Shown: in pieces, positions 24,055 to 35,164 of the stretch
Layout of the letters: each line of letters starts with the position of its first letter
How positions within the stretch are numbered: the stretch's first letter is position 1
The notes under the pieces: generated by a model
What the model was told of the DNA's origin: nothing
Databases searched by the model: none
What the model saw: the letters and a program-made list of their open reading frames with translations, nothing else
Source: Ophiura sarsii
Lineage: Eukaryota > Echinodermata > Ophiuroidea > Amphilepidida > Ophiuridae
Length of the DNA stretch: 64,000 nucleotides
Reading direction: 5' to 3'
Assembly (NCBI GenBank): GCA_035610835.1
Contig: CM069456.1
Coordinates: forward strand, 28,154,234-28,218,233
Translations under genes and position numbers: made by a program

Positions 24055-24660
24055 TATAGTTTCAAGGAAGTTTTGATTTGATTTTTTGATTTTTGCAAGT
24101 GCTGTAATAATTGAACTATTAATCAAATGCATATAAAAGAATTTGTGAGAAAATCACAAAATTCACTTTTTTGACCCAATTTTTTTTGGGACAAGATGAC
24201 AAAATTATTTGTTAGTAACAAATGCCCAAAATTGATTATACTATTAGGACACTAATCTAGTGCTAATTTTCTCATTTTTTCTTTTAAAGCTGTATTTTTG
24301 GAAATTTTGACTAAAAAGTGGCAACAATTTGATTTGTTTTCATTTTTGTTCAACTTTTTGGCCATTTTTGGTAAAAATTTCAAAAATACAGCTTTAGATG
24401 AAAAAAATAAGAAAATCGGCACTAGATTAGTGTCTTAATAGTATAATCGAGCAATTTTGGGCATTTTTCACTCAAAAATATTTTTTGTTAGCTTGACCCA
24501 AATAAATTTGGTCAAAAAAGTTAAATTGATGCCAAAAATGGATTCTCTGACCCAAATCTCTTTCCAAAAATGTATACTTTAATATGCATTTGATTAATAG
24601 TTTAATAAATATAGCATTCACAAAAATCGAAAAGGGACTTCCTTGAGTCCCACCTTAAAA
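24055..24660. mobile_element. ~600-bp foldback element
   Basis: The left arm (CTATTAATCAAATGCATATA; ACACTAATCTAGTGC) and right arm (TATGCATTTGATTAATAG; same ACACTAATCTAGTGC word) are inverted around about 24330. Arms exceed 200 bp with mismatches. The right part recurs at 3590-3690. No target duplication was identified. Confidence 0.7.
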
Positions 24661-25560
24661 GAAACAGCTGAAATTGAACATCATTGTAAAATTTTATGGA
24701 TGTTTTGGAATAGGAAGCTGGATGTTGATAATATCTTGATTCACTTAGACTGCCTGAGTTTATGAAACTTATCCACATTTGCTGTTTATAATCGACCGGG
24801 GCTGCCGTTTTATTACTTTCGTTGGAATATCCCTTTTGATGTTTATAATACCTATTGCCCTTTTATGGTTGAACATTTTGTTGTATGTCATAGTATCTTG
24901 GAAAAACTTTTCTACTTTATTTTATGAAACCTATTAACAACAGCCTGGTGCTGTGACGTCACCAGCGATGGTTTCCAGTTTTCAATACGATTTATTCCGT
25001 TAAAATATACAACCGTGTTCCAAGTTGTCGGCAATCAATTATTTCCTTTCATCTTCAGGCTGCTGTTAATCAGATTCTTATTTGATGCACCTGTACGTTT
25101 CAAAAGAGACCAACACCTCGACCCCCACACACACCCCCACATAGGAAAGGACAAGCGAACCATACATGATGCATTACTGAACATTTATAATTTTGATGTA
25201 TTTTCCCCTTCTTATTCTGCATGGAGCCACTTGAAAAAGCAGTGTTAAGATCAAAATTAATTATTTGAATATTCATCATATAAGTGAATCAATATTGGCA
25301 TGAATTCTTACCACATAGTCGATTTACCTTCCTCTCTATAGCGACGCCAACTTGCGTTTCTTTGAAGGAAAGCCAACAGTTAATTGCAACTCCTAAGAGT
25401 CGCCAGTGATTATGTACATTTCATACGACAACGCACCAGAGTCATGCCCGCAATAATATAAGCCGCGTCACTAAAATACGCACTGACGTCACTGCTCAGA
25501 AAAACACGAAATTGCGTATTAATCAATCGGGTTTTTCCCTCTTTCTTTGTCTCCTTTCAG

Positions 25561-25728
25561 ATGCCGGAGATTACCCATGATCCAGCAGGATTCAACATCA
25601 GTGTGTTCATAATGCATAACGTGGGACTAGTGGTGGGATGGACATTAATGATACTGTTAGCATACTTTGAAAGCATAATGAGTGGAGTGATAAAAGCTCC
25701 AGTATCTGAGGCGGAGACTCATGTGTAG
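25561..25728 (+). CDS. SLC39/ZIP zinc transporter, terminal coding exon
   Basis: The last coding exon starts after CTTTCAG. It encodes MPEITHDPAGF, then the final membrane helix MHNVGLVVGWTLMILLAYFE and a short polar tail ending at TAG (25726-25728). Joined to the previous exon it reads VDLMPEITH, the conserved ZIP junction before the final helix. The tail past the last helix is about 20 residues (SIMSGVIKAPVSEAETHV), longer than in many LIV-1 proteins, which often stop within 5-10 residues. An AATAAA-type sequence near 26115 could be the polyadenylation signal, which would place a GGTCTAAT repeat array in the 3' UTR. Confidence 0.93.
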   Translation: MPEITHDPAGFNISVFIMHNVGLVVGWTLMILLAYFESIMSGVIKAPVSEAETHV

Positions 25729-25782
25729 GATGGCGAAGAAGCAATTGGCGAAGAAGGCTTTACATACGGTGACTTGCCATAA

Positions 25783-25990
25783 GGTCTAAACCCTTTTGGT
25801 CTGATACCCATTTAGTCTAATACCAATCGGTCTAAGACCAGTTGGGCTAAACATCAGTTGGTCTAACATCCAATTAGTCTAATGACTATTTAGTCTAATA
25901 GCCATTTTTTCTAAAACCCAGTTGGTCTAATACCAATTGGTCTAATATGGTATAATTTCCACTTGGTCTAATATCCATTTGGTCTAATTT
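25783..25990. repeat. GGTCTAATACC(A) short tandem array in the ZIP 3' region
   Basis: About 12 degenerate repeats of roughly 17-20 bp, with consensus like CCAATTGGTCTAATA. They start about 50 bp after the ZIP stop codon. Short inverted cores (CCAATTGG, ACCAATTGGTCTAA) give them hairpin potential. No ORF is supported. Confidence 0.88.
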
Positions 25991-26134
25991 ATACCCATAT
26001 GTACATCATAGGAATGAAATGTGCTCAAGATGTCTGCTCTTGTGCGTTTGGATACGTCACGCCGCGTAGCATGACGTCTGGCACTATTTCACAGAACGCC
26101 TGATCGTTCCTAGCAAATAAAAAATGCTAAGCAA

Positions 26135-26558
26135 TAGATGTTATTCTTAATTGGCGCATTTACGTCAACAGAGGGAGTGAAATCTAACTCAGCATGCTCA
26201 GAGCAATTATTGCGCCGATAAACATTACAATCTCGTACGTTTACTGCAATGTAAGGAACTGTGAACTTCTACATTTCCTAGATAGTGTCGGTTACCTGCA
26301 AACATTTAATTTCAAACTAGTGGAAATTGATAGTTTATACGTTCAAGTTTATTTCACGAATGTAATAAGGTCAAATATTGAACAGGTCAGAAGTATGAAT
26401 AATTCTTAATGATTAGTGCAAAATTCACTCATTGAAAAACTATAGCACCTTCGTCTCGGCGAAATCGCTAGCCTCATTTTCGGAGCACTAATTGCTCTGA
26501 GCATGCTCAGTTGGATAGCACGGCCCTTTCTGTTGACGTACATTGAGAATAACGTCTA
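26135..26558. mobile_element. 424-bp foldback element
   Basis: The left arm TAGATGTTATTCT...ACGTCAACAGA...CAGCATGCTCAGAGCAATTA is mirrored by TAATTGCTCTGAGCATGCTC...TCTGTTGACGT...AGAATAACGTCTA on the right, about 75 bp each. The interior ORF 26194-26409 has no domain. No confirmed target duplication. Confidence 0.78.
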
Positions 26559-26609
26559 TACATTCAAATAATATTTCTGTATCGCAAAGATGAACAATGT
26601 TATACTATT

Positions 26610-26641
<32 letters not shown>

Positions 26642-26830
26642 CAGTATTTATATAGCGCCTTTTCCAAAGGGTTTAAAGCGCTGTAATTTCGCCGCTGGTG
26701 AATCATCAGAATAAGATCGCATCATCTAGGGTGCAGCCAATTCAGGCGCAAACCACTATCCGCACTTAGATTGTAACATCCACCATTTGTCAATGCAGCT
26801 CCCCAAATACCATTGGGTCAAGGAAGTTTT
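26610..26830 (-). mobile_element. SINE-like repeat with AAT tail
   Basis: AATAATAAT repeats (26612-26640) precede TATTTATATAGCGCC and TTAAAGCGCTGTAATTTCG. In reverse this is a CR1/L2-type 3' end with an ATT-repeat tail. The body (CACTTAGATTGTAACATCCA, AGCTCCCCAAATACCATTG) recurs at 30180-30345, so it is a multi-copy element. Confidence 0.78.
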
Positions 26831-28427
26831 TGATAACCGATAAGCTTGATATGTCATTCAAAAATGTAGACACAATGCAAAAGATCAACCTTGAAATTCA
26901 GATCGAAAGGGTTAAACAGTATGATAGATTAAATAAGTAAGTCGTAGTCCGCGCGGTTTTAATTTACGATTTTAAATATTCCATGATATCCTAAGAGCCC
27001 CGGTGCCTTTTTTAATTTTTGAAACTGAATTGTTGCTAATTTTAGTTGCCAATGATTTTCGAAAACTTTATTACCCCTAGTTTCACCCCAACTTTCGGTT
27101 ATACGGAGAACCCAGGGTGCATTTTTCTTTGTTGAAAGGTTTACCATGTATTTGGTATTAAATGATAGCTGTATATCATTATTATTTCCCCCATGTTTAA
27201 ACCAGCATTTTCCATAGCCTACATGATGTAATAAATCAATTACATGTGCAATGATAATTGTAGGGCGCCCTCTATTGGCCAGTCACAAAATAGGTTAAAT
27301 ATATGGAATGCCATTAGCGTAGTAATAAAATTATCAGTGTTTATCACCTGTAAAGTATAAACCATGTGTTCTATTCGAAAACCATGTATTGTGATACAGT
27401 ATACATGGCTTATTGACCAAAAAAACACAACGTTGATTAATATTTTTCGATAAACAATGATGGTTCATCATATGTAAAATGAGTGTATTGGATAGATGGC
27501 TTACTATATTCAAACCATGCTGTATAATGTATAATAGCTCAAAAGTAAAATGTTGTTATAACGTGATTTTGTGTTCTTAACCCTAACACTCTTGAGTACT
27601 ACGAATTACTACGATGCGGTGTGCTTGTGTCACCCGGCTTTAATTACACATTTTTTCACACATATCAAAAATCATTTCCCCGTGCCAATATTTCACATTA
27701 ATCTGCTACATTCGTCGGGTGCATGACATGACATAAATTGCCCGCTTATGAGCGCTTTCAATTCGGTCTGGTAAACCTATTGTTATCAATTACTACGAGA
27801 GGATTGCCTGGTTGTATATTTAAATTCGGGGCGTGTACGAGCAGTACTTCTTGCTAACTGCATGGGTGAGTTTCCATTATGTTGCAAATTGTATCCACGC
27901 TCATGCGTTTAAACTACTGGGCGTTGCAATACAGCCGGTTGGTTGCACACGAGAATTATGTCATATAGCAACCAGCTTTGATGTAATGCGAATATTTAAA
28001 TTTAGTGCCGGTTTTTAGAGCAGCAATTTATAGCGCTGCTAAGCGGGCCTTGTAGCGTAATGTACCACTTCTGAGAGGAGACTTATTCAATAACGGTTAA
28101 GATTGTCCAATTTAAATTATCTTGGTGTATAATTATATGTTTTCACTCATATCAGAATCATGTTCCCTTCCCACTTGATATGATTCCGAATGCCACTCCC
28201 ATTAGTACATGAAATGTACTAATCCCTGGAGGGTGTCCAATTGTAATGATCTTGTTGTTTGACTTGTTTTTAGACACAACAAGTTCAAGTTAACAACTTA
28301 CATAAATCAAATGGGTCGTAATAACCTCTTTTTATGACGCCGTTAATCTACGTTAACATGCAATCTACAATAAGCTTGTATTTGTATCATACCTTCGATG
28401 GCAGGTTACTAACCTGTAGGCCTATTA
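26831..28427. other. Intergenic, nothing recognised
   Basis: AT-rich with short open frames lacking recognisable domains (26959-27147, 27240-27428, 27833-28018). A small hairpin-capable TTAGTACATGAAATGTACTAA-type word sits near 28202. Confidence 0.45.
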
Positions 28428-28561
28428 TACGTCACAGGTGTTACTCAGACTCGTACACGGAACCTCAATAGGTCCATAGCGTACTGATAACTTTTTGTTT
28501 GTTCAGACCTATCGACCGAGTCCAAGACGGATACCGAGTTGGGAGTTACACCTGTTACGTA
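28428..28561. mobile_element. 134-bp foldback MITE
   Basis: TACGTCACAGGTGTTACTC at the left and the complement TACGTAACAGGTGTAACTC at the right. The arms continue imperfectly (GACTCGTACAC / AACTCGGTATC) inward, suggesting a nearly complete palindrome. Target duplication unclear. Confidence 0.65.
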
Positions 28562-29039
28562 GAATATTCGCATATAGTTCATCCCACACTACAAAAGAGA
28601 CACTGGCAATATGCTTGGTTTAATGTATATCTTTTTCCTGGACAATATTTAAGAGTAATTAGGTTTACATTAAGTTAAGTAAAGCATACTTAAATCACCA
28701 TTTTAATTCACCTTTAAACAAGTAAATACAATGTCGCTGTATTAAATAGAAGATATTTATATAAATAAAAAATGTATATAATAAAAACAATCAATATAAT
28801 GATTATAAAAATTGTGTTTCTATTTAATTGATATGAATTCATGGTTCCACACCACCAAGTAAGTTCCTTATTGATTTATGCGTGAGTAAGAGATCAACTT
28901 CATTTTAATGATGTTTTTTATAACTTTGGTTCAAACTGGTTAATTCAAATCATTGCTTTTATTGAAGATCTAGATGTCGTCTGCCTAAAAAAATGACTTT
29001 TGTAGGGGTTGACTAACATTGTCTTTTCCCGCCCATGCC
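28562..29039. other. Intergenic, AT-rich
   Basis: No coding or repeat structure recognised. A strongly AT-rich run occurs at about 28740-28830. Confidence 0.45.
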
Positions 29040-29806
29040 AATTATATAATAGCTTTGGTCCGAGTTGCAAAACTGGATGAATCTTAACCAACTCAAATTA
29101 AACAGTGATAAGACTGAATCTTTTTGGCCTGTTCTATCCATAGCCTTAAAAAGCTTCCCAATCTTGAACTGAAACAGGGTTAACATGTTATCAAGCCTTC
29201 ACCCAATGTGCGCAACCTTGGAGTGGATTTTGATAACATAATGTCTATGAAAAAGCAAGTGAACTCGATCATCTCCTCTGCTAACCCCCAACTTCGTAAC
29301 ATCAGAAGAATTCAGCGCTATCTTGACAAGGACACTATTAAAACAACATGTAGTCCGTGCTTTGATTTTATCTCGCTTGAACTATGCTAATACCCAACTA
29401 TATGGCCTCAAATCTCAAGATCTCCACCGCCTTTAATCCATCCAAAACAAAGCAGCCAAACTCATATTCTCTGTTCCTAGACTGACTGATTCTGTACCAT
29501 TAATGAACAATCTTCATTGGCTCCAAATTAAAAACCGGATACATTCAAACTCTGCCTTCTCATATATAAGTGCCTCAATGAATCTGCCCCAATGCAATCA
29601 GTTTAAAACCTGCTCTCTCCAGTGGTCCTGTTACCAGATCAGCTCAGGACAAAACTCTCCTTGTCATCCCTACTGGCAAGAAATCCATTGGTGACAAAGC
29701 ATTTGCATTTGCTGGACCTTCCATCTGGAACTGCCTGCCACAGAGCGTTCGTGAAGCCACATCTGTCAACCAGTTTAAGAAGTTGCTAAAGACTCACTTA
29801 TTTTAA
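29040..29806 (+). pseudogene. L2/CR1-type LINE reverse transcriptase, broken 3' part
   Basis: Conceptual translation over several frames gives LNQLKLNSDKTESF, then VRNLGVDFDNIMSMKKQVNS, LILSRLNYANTQLYG, IQNKAAKLIF and LHWLQIKNRI. These are, in order, the post-palm and C-terminal blocks of L2/CR1-type non-LTR reverse transcriptases, ending KKLLKTHLF-like at ~29805. Frameshifts and stops break it into short frames (29208-29390, 29503-29694). The YADD catalytic block and endonuclease are missing, so it is a 5'-truncated dead copy. Clade assignment is from motif resemblance only. Confidence 0.85.
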
Positions 29807-30530
29807 AATATTTCTCTGTGTGTCTCTCATTAATATATATTATGCTGTTTGAATTTTTGATGGTTTTGTTTTTATGTTTCTGGATTTCTTTTGTGTGTTT
29901 AAATCTTTCATTGAATAATGGCGTTATAGAGTTAGGTGTATGTAAGTATGTATATGTAAGGTTGGCTAGAATATAAGATAGCTCAACATCGGTGGGAGCA
30001 GTGAAATAATGTAAAATAATAATAATAATCGGTATTTATATGCTGCGATGGAAATACCCACATGACTTTCTACCCGGGGTAGAGCGACCCGGGGTAGACC
30101 GACCCGGGGTTGATCAACCCTAAGTCGACCAACCCAGGGTAGAAAGTCATGTGGGTATTTCCATTGCTGCGTATTGATATAGCCCCTTTTCCCAACTGAT
30201 TCAAAGCGCTGTAATTTTGCTGCTGGTGAATCATCAGAATCAGGTCGCATCAACTAGGGTGCTGCCAATTTCTAGCGCAAACCTATCCACACTTAGATTG
30301 TAACATCCACCATTTTTTTTAACGTAGCTCCCCAAATACCATTGGACTTTTTAATGGTTTTTTGTTTTTATATTTCTGGTGTTTTTTTTTGTGCGTTTAA
30401 ATCTTTCATCGAATAAGTGCGTTATAAACTCTAGTATGTTTGTATGTATGTAAGGTTGGCTAGATTACAAGATAAGTGGTATTAGCTCAACATCGGTGGG
30501 AACAATGAAATCATGTAAAATAATATATAC
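29807..30530. repeat. ~170-bp direct repeats bracketing a SINE-like copy
   Basis: Positions 29855-30018 and 30346-30525 are similar and in the same orientation (TGTTTAAATCTTTCAT, TGTAAGGTTGGCTAGA, AGCTCAACATCGGTGGGA). Between them lies the SINE-like AATAAT / AGCGCTGTAATTTTGC sequence (30018-30345). This suggests either duplication of the LINE 3' tail or two related insertions. Confidence 0.7.
30048..30164. mobile_element. 117-bp MITE with 7-bp target duplication
   Basis: ATGGAAATACCCACATGACT and its complement form 28-bp inverted ends. TGCTGCG lies on both sides (30041-30047, 30165-30171). The core holds three tandem ACCCGGGGTAGA-like words. It sits inside the SINE-like repeat: the other copy at 26640 reads straight through the same site. 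The superfamily is unassigned; a 7-8 bp duplication would suit hAT-like elements. Confidence 0.85.
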
Positions 30531-31025
30531 CAGTCCAGAAAACACGCGAGAATACGCAGGATACAACGTACACATGCAGCATTATAAACTTTTTGTTTTG
30601 TTAAAAACAAAAGTGGACTTGATACCAAATCTGTATGGACGGTATAATTGGTCTAGAACATTTTAGGGTTGCATTTTCTTGGTCGGGGTAAGGGGGTTTA
30701 CACTGAAATCAAATTGGCTACCACTAGTTTATAGATAGTGGCCACTTCACTGTTGCCAGCTTGGCGTTTTGACCCTTTTTGGGTCGTTGTCGAGTTCCTT
30801 CTGGACGATCATTTAATACATATATTACACCCCACATATACTATAGGGTCAAAATATAAATTGTTTCAATTTCACTGATATCAACACCACCCGCATTTCT
30901 GTACACAGTTCGAGCGCACCCCCTATAGGGTGAAATTATTTGTAGTGTCAAGCGCGCCTAGGGATCGATGATTGATTTGAAATGTTATGTACTCGGGGCC
31001 CCTAGGTGGGAAAGTGTTGCTGAAT
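30531..31025. other. Intergenic, nothing recognised
   Basis: No coding or repeat structure recognised apart from short runs. Confidence 0.4.
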
Positions 31026-32141
31026 AGCGTGATCGTTGGCGTAGCAAGGGCAAGGGGGGCCTGTGGGCACGTGCCTCCCGGGTTCCTGGCCTTCAAAAAA
31101 AGGAGAGAGATAGAGAGAGAGAATAAAGGGGAGTTTGTTGTTTGTTTCTATTGCTACATATAAAAGTGTATCACCGCACAGGTCTCAACATAGCCGGGCA
31201 CTAATTTCTGTATCCCTGCCACTTTGTCTCAGTTGGTCCCCGTCATGCGTGTAACGGGTCACTGGGGCAGAACTTGCAAATTATACAAGCCAAAAGCATG
31301 GAGGGGCACCCCTTGGAACCTAAAGAGATAGACATTGTATGAGCAGTGACGTGTCCCGGGGGGGGGGGGGGATTTACTTATCTTCCATCTGTTTGAATCG
31401 AAATCGGAATCAAAATATGAAAATATGAACAAAGTATGAACAATTTATTTTCGCTGACCAGAAATTTCATTCTAAAAGCACATTTCAAACCAAAATATAC
31501 ATTAATTAAAGCCAGAACTAAGTATATTGAAAAACAAAATTCGCGCGCTACGGGGGAATTACAGGTTTTAATACTTTATTCTACCCAATTTCAATGTCAG
31601 GGTCCAATATTTTACACAGACCATAACGCTCATGACTCGTGACATCAAGGCATCAGTCGAGGGAATTAAAAGCCATTTAAAACTAAAATACAGCTTAATT
31701 ATAGCCAAAACTGTGTATACATGTAATTTTTACGCGTGCGTGTTTTCAGGAACAGGTAACCGAGAAAATGTATGTCAAGTCATTTGGGAAATTACGCGTG
31801 TGTATAAACTTTATTCTATCCAATTTCTAGGCGTCGAAACCAAATTTTTATAAAAATAGTATTAAAAAGTATGAACAATTTTGGTTTAAGAATTACCTTT
31901 TAAAAGCCCATTTAAAATCAAAAAAAACATTCAAGAAGAAAATATCTTAATTCAAAGAATTTGCCCTCCTAGATCCTAGTGCCTTCAAAATAGCTGAAAA
32001 CCTATAGCTCCAAGCGCTGCTCCCATTACACCCGCCGGGGCTTCACCTCTGGACCCCACCGGTGCCCTTTAGGCGGGCCCGGAGTCCCACGCCAATTTCG
32101 TCTCCCCGGGTAACAAGCATCCTGGCTATGCCCATGGTGCT
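31026..32141. mobile_element. Possible hAT-like composite, degenerate
   Basis: The left boundary TTGGCGTAGCAAGG resembles the complement of the right boundary CCTGGCTATGCCCA, a loose inverted pair. Internal sequence 31465-31545 (CATTTCAAACCAAAATA, AGCCAGAACT) is shared with the interior of the hAT element at 43580-43660. A G-run follows CAGTGACGTGTCCC at 31355. No transposase is recognisable and no duplication was found. Confidence 0.4.
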
Positions 32142-32810
32142 CATGGAGGCACTGGAACTAAAAATAATTTAATTTGAAGACACCCTCGGGGTTGGAACCC
32201 TTTGAGCACGCCCCTGATGGTTTTGTTTATATGAAGCGCCATGGAAACACGAGTATCGTGTATATGGTTTTGAATTGATTTTATTAACATTTCACAGTCG
32301 TGGCCCTAAGGCCAAATTGCATGAAATTTACATGATAAAAACAGATTATTTAAAATGATTTTCTGTAGAAGATCAAAAGAAAATTGATAATTGAACATGT
32401 TGAATGGGACAATACATTAGATATCGTGTGTAAAGTAAATTAACTAGAGTATAGGTATCATCAAGTCAATGCAATGTAACGAAATCATGAGCGAGACACG
32501 TGTATTACATCTTCTTTAATAATGTAAATTTTTTACAGAAAAGTATTCATGCTTGCCTATAAGCCGAATTACCAAAACGAAGTTCATCGATTTGTTTTTT
32601 AGTGAATTAAAGCTATTAATCAAGGCCAAAAGTGTTTCGTCAATAGAAACATCTCGTGGATTATAGATGGGGTGACATGTGACGTCATGCCAGGCAGTTG
32701 GTCGGCAGTTGCTATTGTTCTTTGCCCGGCAGTATGCGCGCGCATCCTGTTTTGTTTAGGACCCGTGCTTTTAAAACTCGCGCCAAAGCTTTATAAAGGG
32801 CAATAAGGGT
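32142..32810. other. Intergenic, nothing recognised
   Basis: No supported gene or repeat seen. Confidence 0.4.
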
Positions 32811-33625
32811 TCATGCCCTTTCTCTCAACCGATCTAAGCGCGGGGATAGCGCGATCAAAGCACGATCCTTTTTGTATTGTTAAAAGGATTGTAAAATGAT
32901 CGGTGATTAACACTCCGCTGAGCCGCCTCTCTACTTATCTCGCGTTAACAATAGAACTATTGTAGAACTGTCGACGGCTCAATTCGTGAACCAGACAGAG
33001 GAAAGCGCGAGGAAGGATCGGTTTGTTTTCTTTAAGAAATACCAAAGCTGACCAGTGATTAATGTCACCCGACTCCCGCTGTGATGGAAAGAGCGATCAA
33101 TTTGCCAGATTGTACTTTTGTCGGGTTTCTAGTACACTTGCCAGGTTTTATATAATTAATGTTCATTTCAGTATGCATCCCATCCCAGTAAAATGATAAA
33201 TACTTTCAAATCCCAGATAAATACTTCCACCAAACACGATGGTAAATATATTACGCCCCCTCCGTTGTCACCCCTCCATTATACATGTACAGATATTTTA
33301 CTTGACCTATCGCCCAAATTATTTCATCATTGATTTCAATGGATTGAGAGGGAACATGGGCTACTTTCACCAGACCATGGCAATACTGCGCGGAACACAA
33401 CGACTGGGATAATAATATAGATTATTTCTAGAGCTGTCAATGAATAGAGCGAGAGTAAACAACATTCCACACCTGGGATGGGTTGGTAACCTAATTGATA
33501 TGTCTAGACGAGGCCTTTGGTATTGTTTAGCTATTGATCGGTGGTGAACATAAACATTTTACGACCGTGGAAGGATCGGATTTAATGAAAGAGCGCGCTT
33601 AGATCGGTTGAGAGAAAGGGCATGA
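32811..33625. mobile_element. 815-bp element with 32-bp perfect inverted ends
   Basis: TCATGCCCTTTCTCTCAACC at the left and its exact complement at the right extend to 32 bp each (32811-32842, 33594-33625). There is no transposase. Part of the interior recurs inverted at 17090-17260. The flanks show no obvious duplication, so mechanism and superfamily are open. Confidence 0.78.
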
Positions 33626-33638
33626 GCTCTAAGGCATA

Positions 33639-34084
33639 GAGCGTGTTTCTGCTGGGGAAGAAACCGCTAATAAACGCTAAGTTTGCCCAGTAGAAACAGG
33701 CAGAACCCGGCAATAATCGGTAATTTTTGGTAATCCCAAAAACCTTCACAAACCAGGTTTGGAACCGGCGATAAACCCAATAGAAACAGAAAGGCGATTC
33801 TTAGCGGTTTGCGCCGTGAACCGTGTCACGCTGGGTTATACACATTATTGTGAAGCACTTTTTTCAGGTGCGGTGGTATTGTTTGGTTTTACAAAAAGTC
33901 ATATGTCGTGGCCCATCGACTAGGATCGATAAACTTAGCGGTAACTTTACGCGAGTAGAAACAGGGGGGAATAAAAACTGACCGATTGAAACTTAGCGTT
34001 TATTAGCGTTTACTTTTTGCAGTGCCCAGCAGAAATACGCTCTTAGCGTTTATTAGCGGTTTCTTCCTCAGCAGAAACACGCTC
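33639..34084. mobile_element. 446-bp MITE, GAGCGTGTTTCTGCTG ends, TA duplication
   Basis: GAGCGTGTTTCTGCTG starts the element and its complement ends it. The arms continue through GGAAGAAACCGCTAATAAAC, about 45 bp. TA flanks both ends (33637-33638, 34085-34086). Remnants of the same family at 35148-35164 and 37457-37570 are split by an Academ-like insertion. Confidence 0.85.
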
Positions 34085-34664
34085 TATTTCATTTGACTTT
34101 TTCTGTAATATTAATCAAAACGTTAGATACATTAATTTTGTATCTTTTCTTACAATAACAATGTATTTCATACAACTGTACAACTGTGCACAGACTTGAC
34201 AAAAGTCTATCAATATTTGTCCAGCCATGCACGCAAACGATAGAAGCAATCTTCAAGGACATGCTCACCCTAAGAGACCAATGTTTTGAAATCCGCGCTA
34301 CAAGAAATGCCATTCATCAGTGTCCAGTGTGCAGTCAACGGTTTTAAGCATAATGGTGTATGTTACTTTAGGTGGGGTGTGGGGCGGGGGGGGGGGGGGG
34401 GATTAGCGTGTATGGATAATCAAGTATTGACCAATCCAAAATCAGGTTTAATAGTAAATGTAACAATGCTAATAATCATACAAAGACAACACAGTGAACT
34501 TTAAAACAAAGCTTTTTTGATTATATATGATACACATACTTAGGATTGGAATTTACATGGTTGTACACCACTCAGGAGGCACTATATTTACAATTCATTA
34601 TTTGTGCTCTGTTGCACTGTAGCCAATAGTGTCCATCATTCCCGTCAATAACTTCCCTGTATCG
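34085..34664. other. Intergenic with a poly-G run
   Basis: A G-run lies at about 34385-34400. The open frame 34286-34504 crossing it is composition-driven. No gene is supported. Confidence 0.45.
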
Positions 34665-35010
34665 TTGAAAAGTGGCACTTTACGGAAAACATCACTTTGG
34701 AGAAATGTGACTGTTTTAGGAAAAGGAAACAATGGTATTGAAAAGGGGAAACTTGGTGTGGGTAGCCAAGGGTTTTTCCTTTTCGTAAAAGTTTCAATCT
34801 CTCAAAACGCCTAATTGTGTGTGGATGTATGCACACAATCTGGTATAGAATCTTGAAAAGTGCCACTTGTTTTAAAAACATAATTTATGTGAAATGTGAC
34901 TAGTTTGGGAAAATTAATAGTGATCTTGAAACGGAGAAACTTTCTATGGGTAGCCAAGTATTGTTGCTTTTCATAGGTGTGTCAATCTCTTAAAACGTTC
35001 AATTATGTCT
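34665..35010. repeat. ~188-bp imperfect tandem duplication
   Basis: GAAAAGTGGCACTT / GAAATGTGACTGTTTTAGG at 34669-34720 recurs as GAAAAGTGCCACTT / GAAATGTGACTAGTTTGGG at 34856-34909. GGGTAGCCAAG also occurs in both copies. Confidence 0.75.
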
Positions 35011-35164
35011 AGAGTTATGCAAACAACCGTGATCAAATTTTAGGGGGGGGGGGGAACTTACTTGTTTTGAACCCTTTATATGGGTTTACGTTGACGGTTG
35101 GCCGCTGGTAAACCTCTTTCACCTCCCAAACGTTAGGCGAAATCTAAGAGCGTGTTTTTACTGA

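Larger units (their letters stand above)
21726..25560 (+). other. ZIP gene intron 2 (3.8 kb)
   Basis: Runs from donor GTGAG to acceptor CTCCTTTCAG. It contains a hairpin, a GT-rich tract, a SINE/LINE-like tail, a 250-bp MITE and a large foldback, listed separately. Nothing further is recognised in 21726-22190, 22510-23030, 23640-24050 or 24665-25555. The open frame at 25015-25248 has no recognised domain. Confidence 0.85.
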
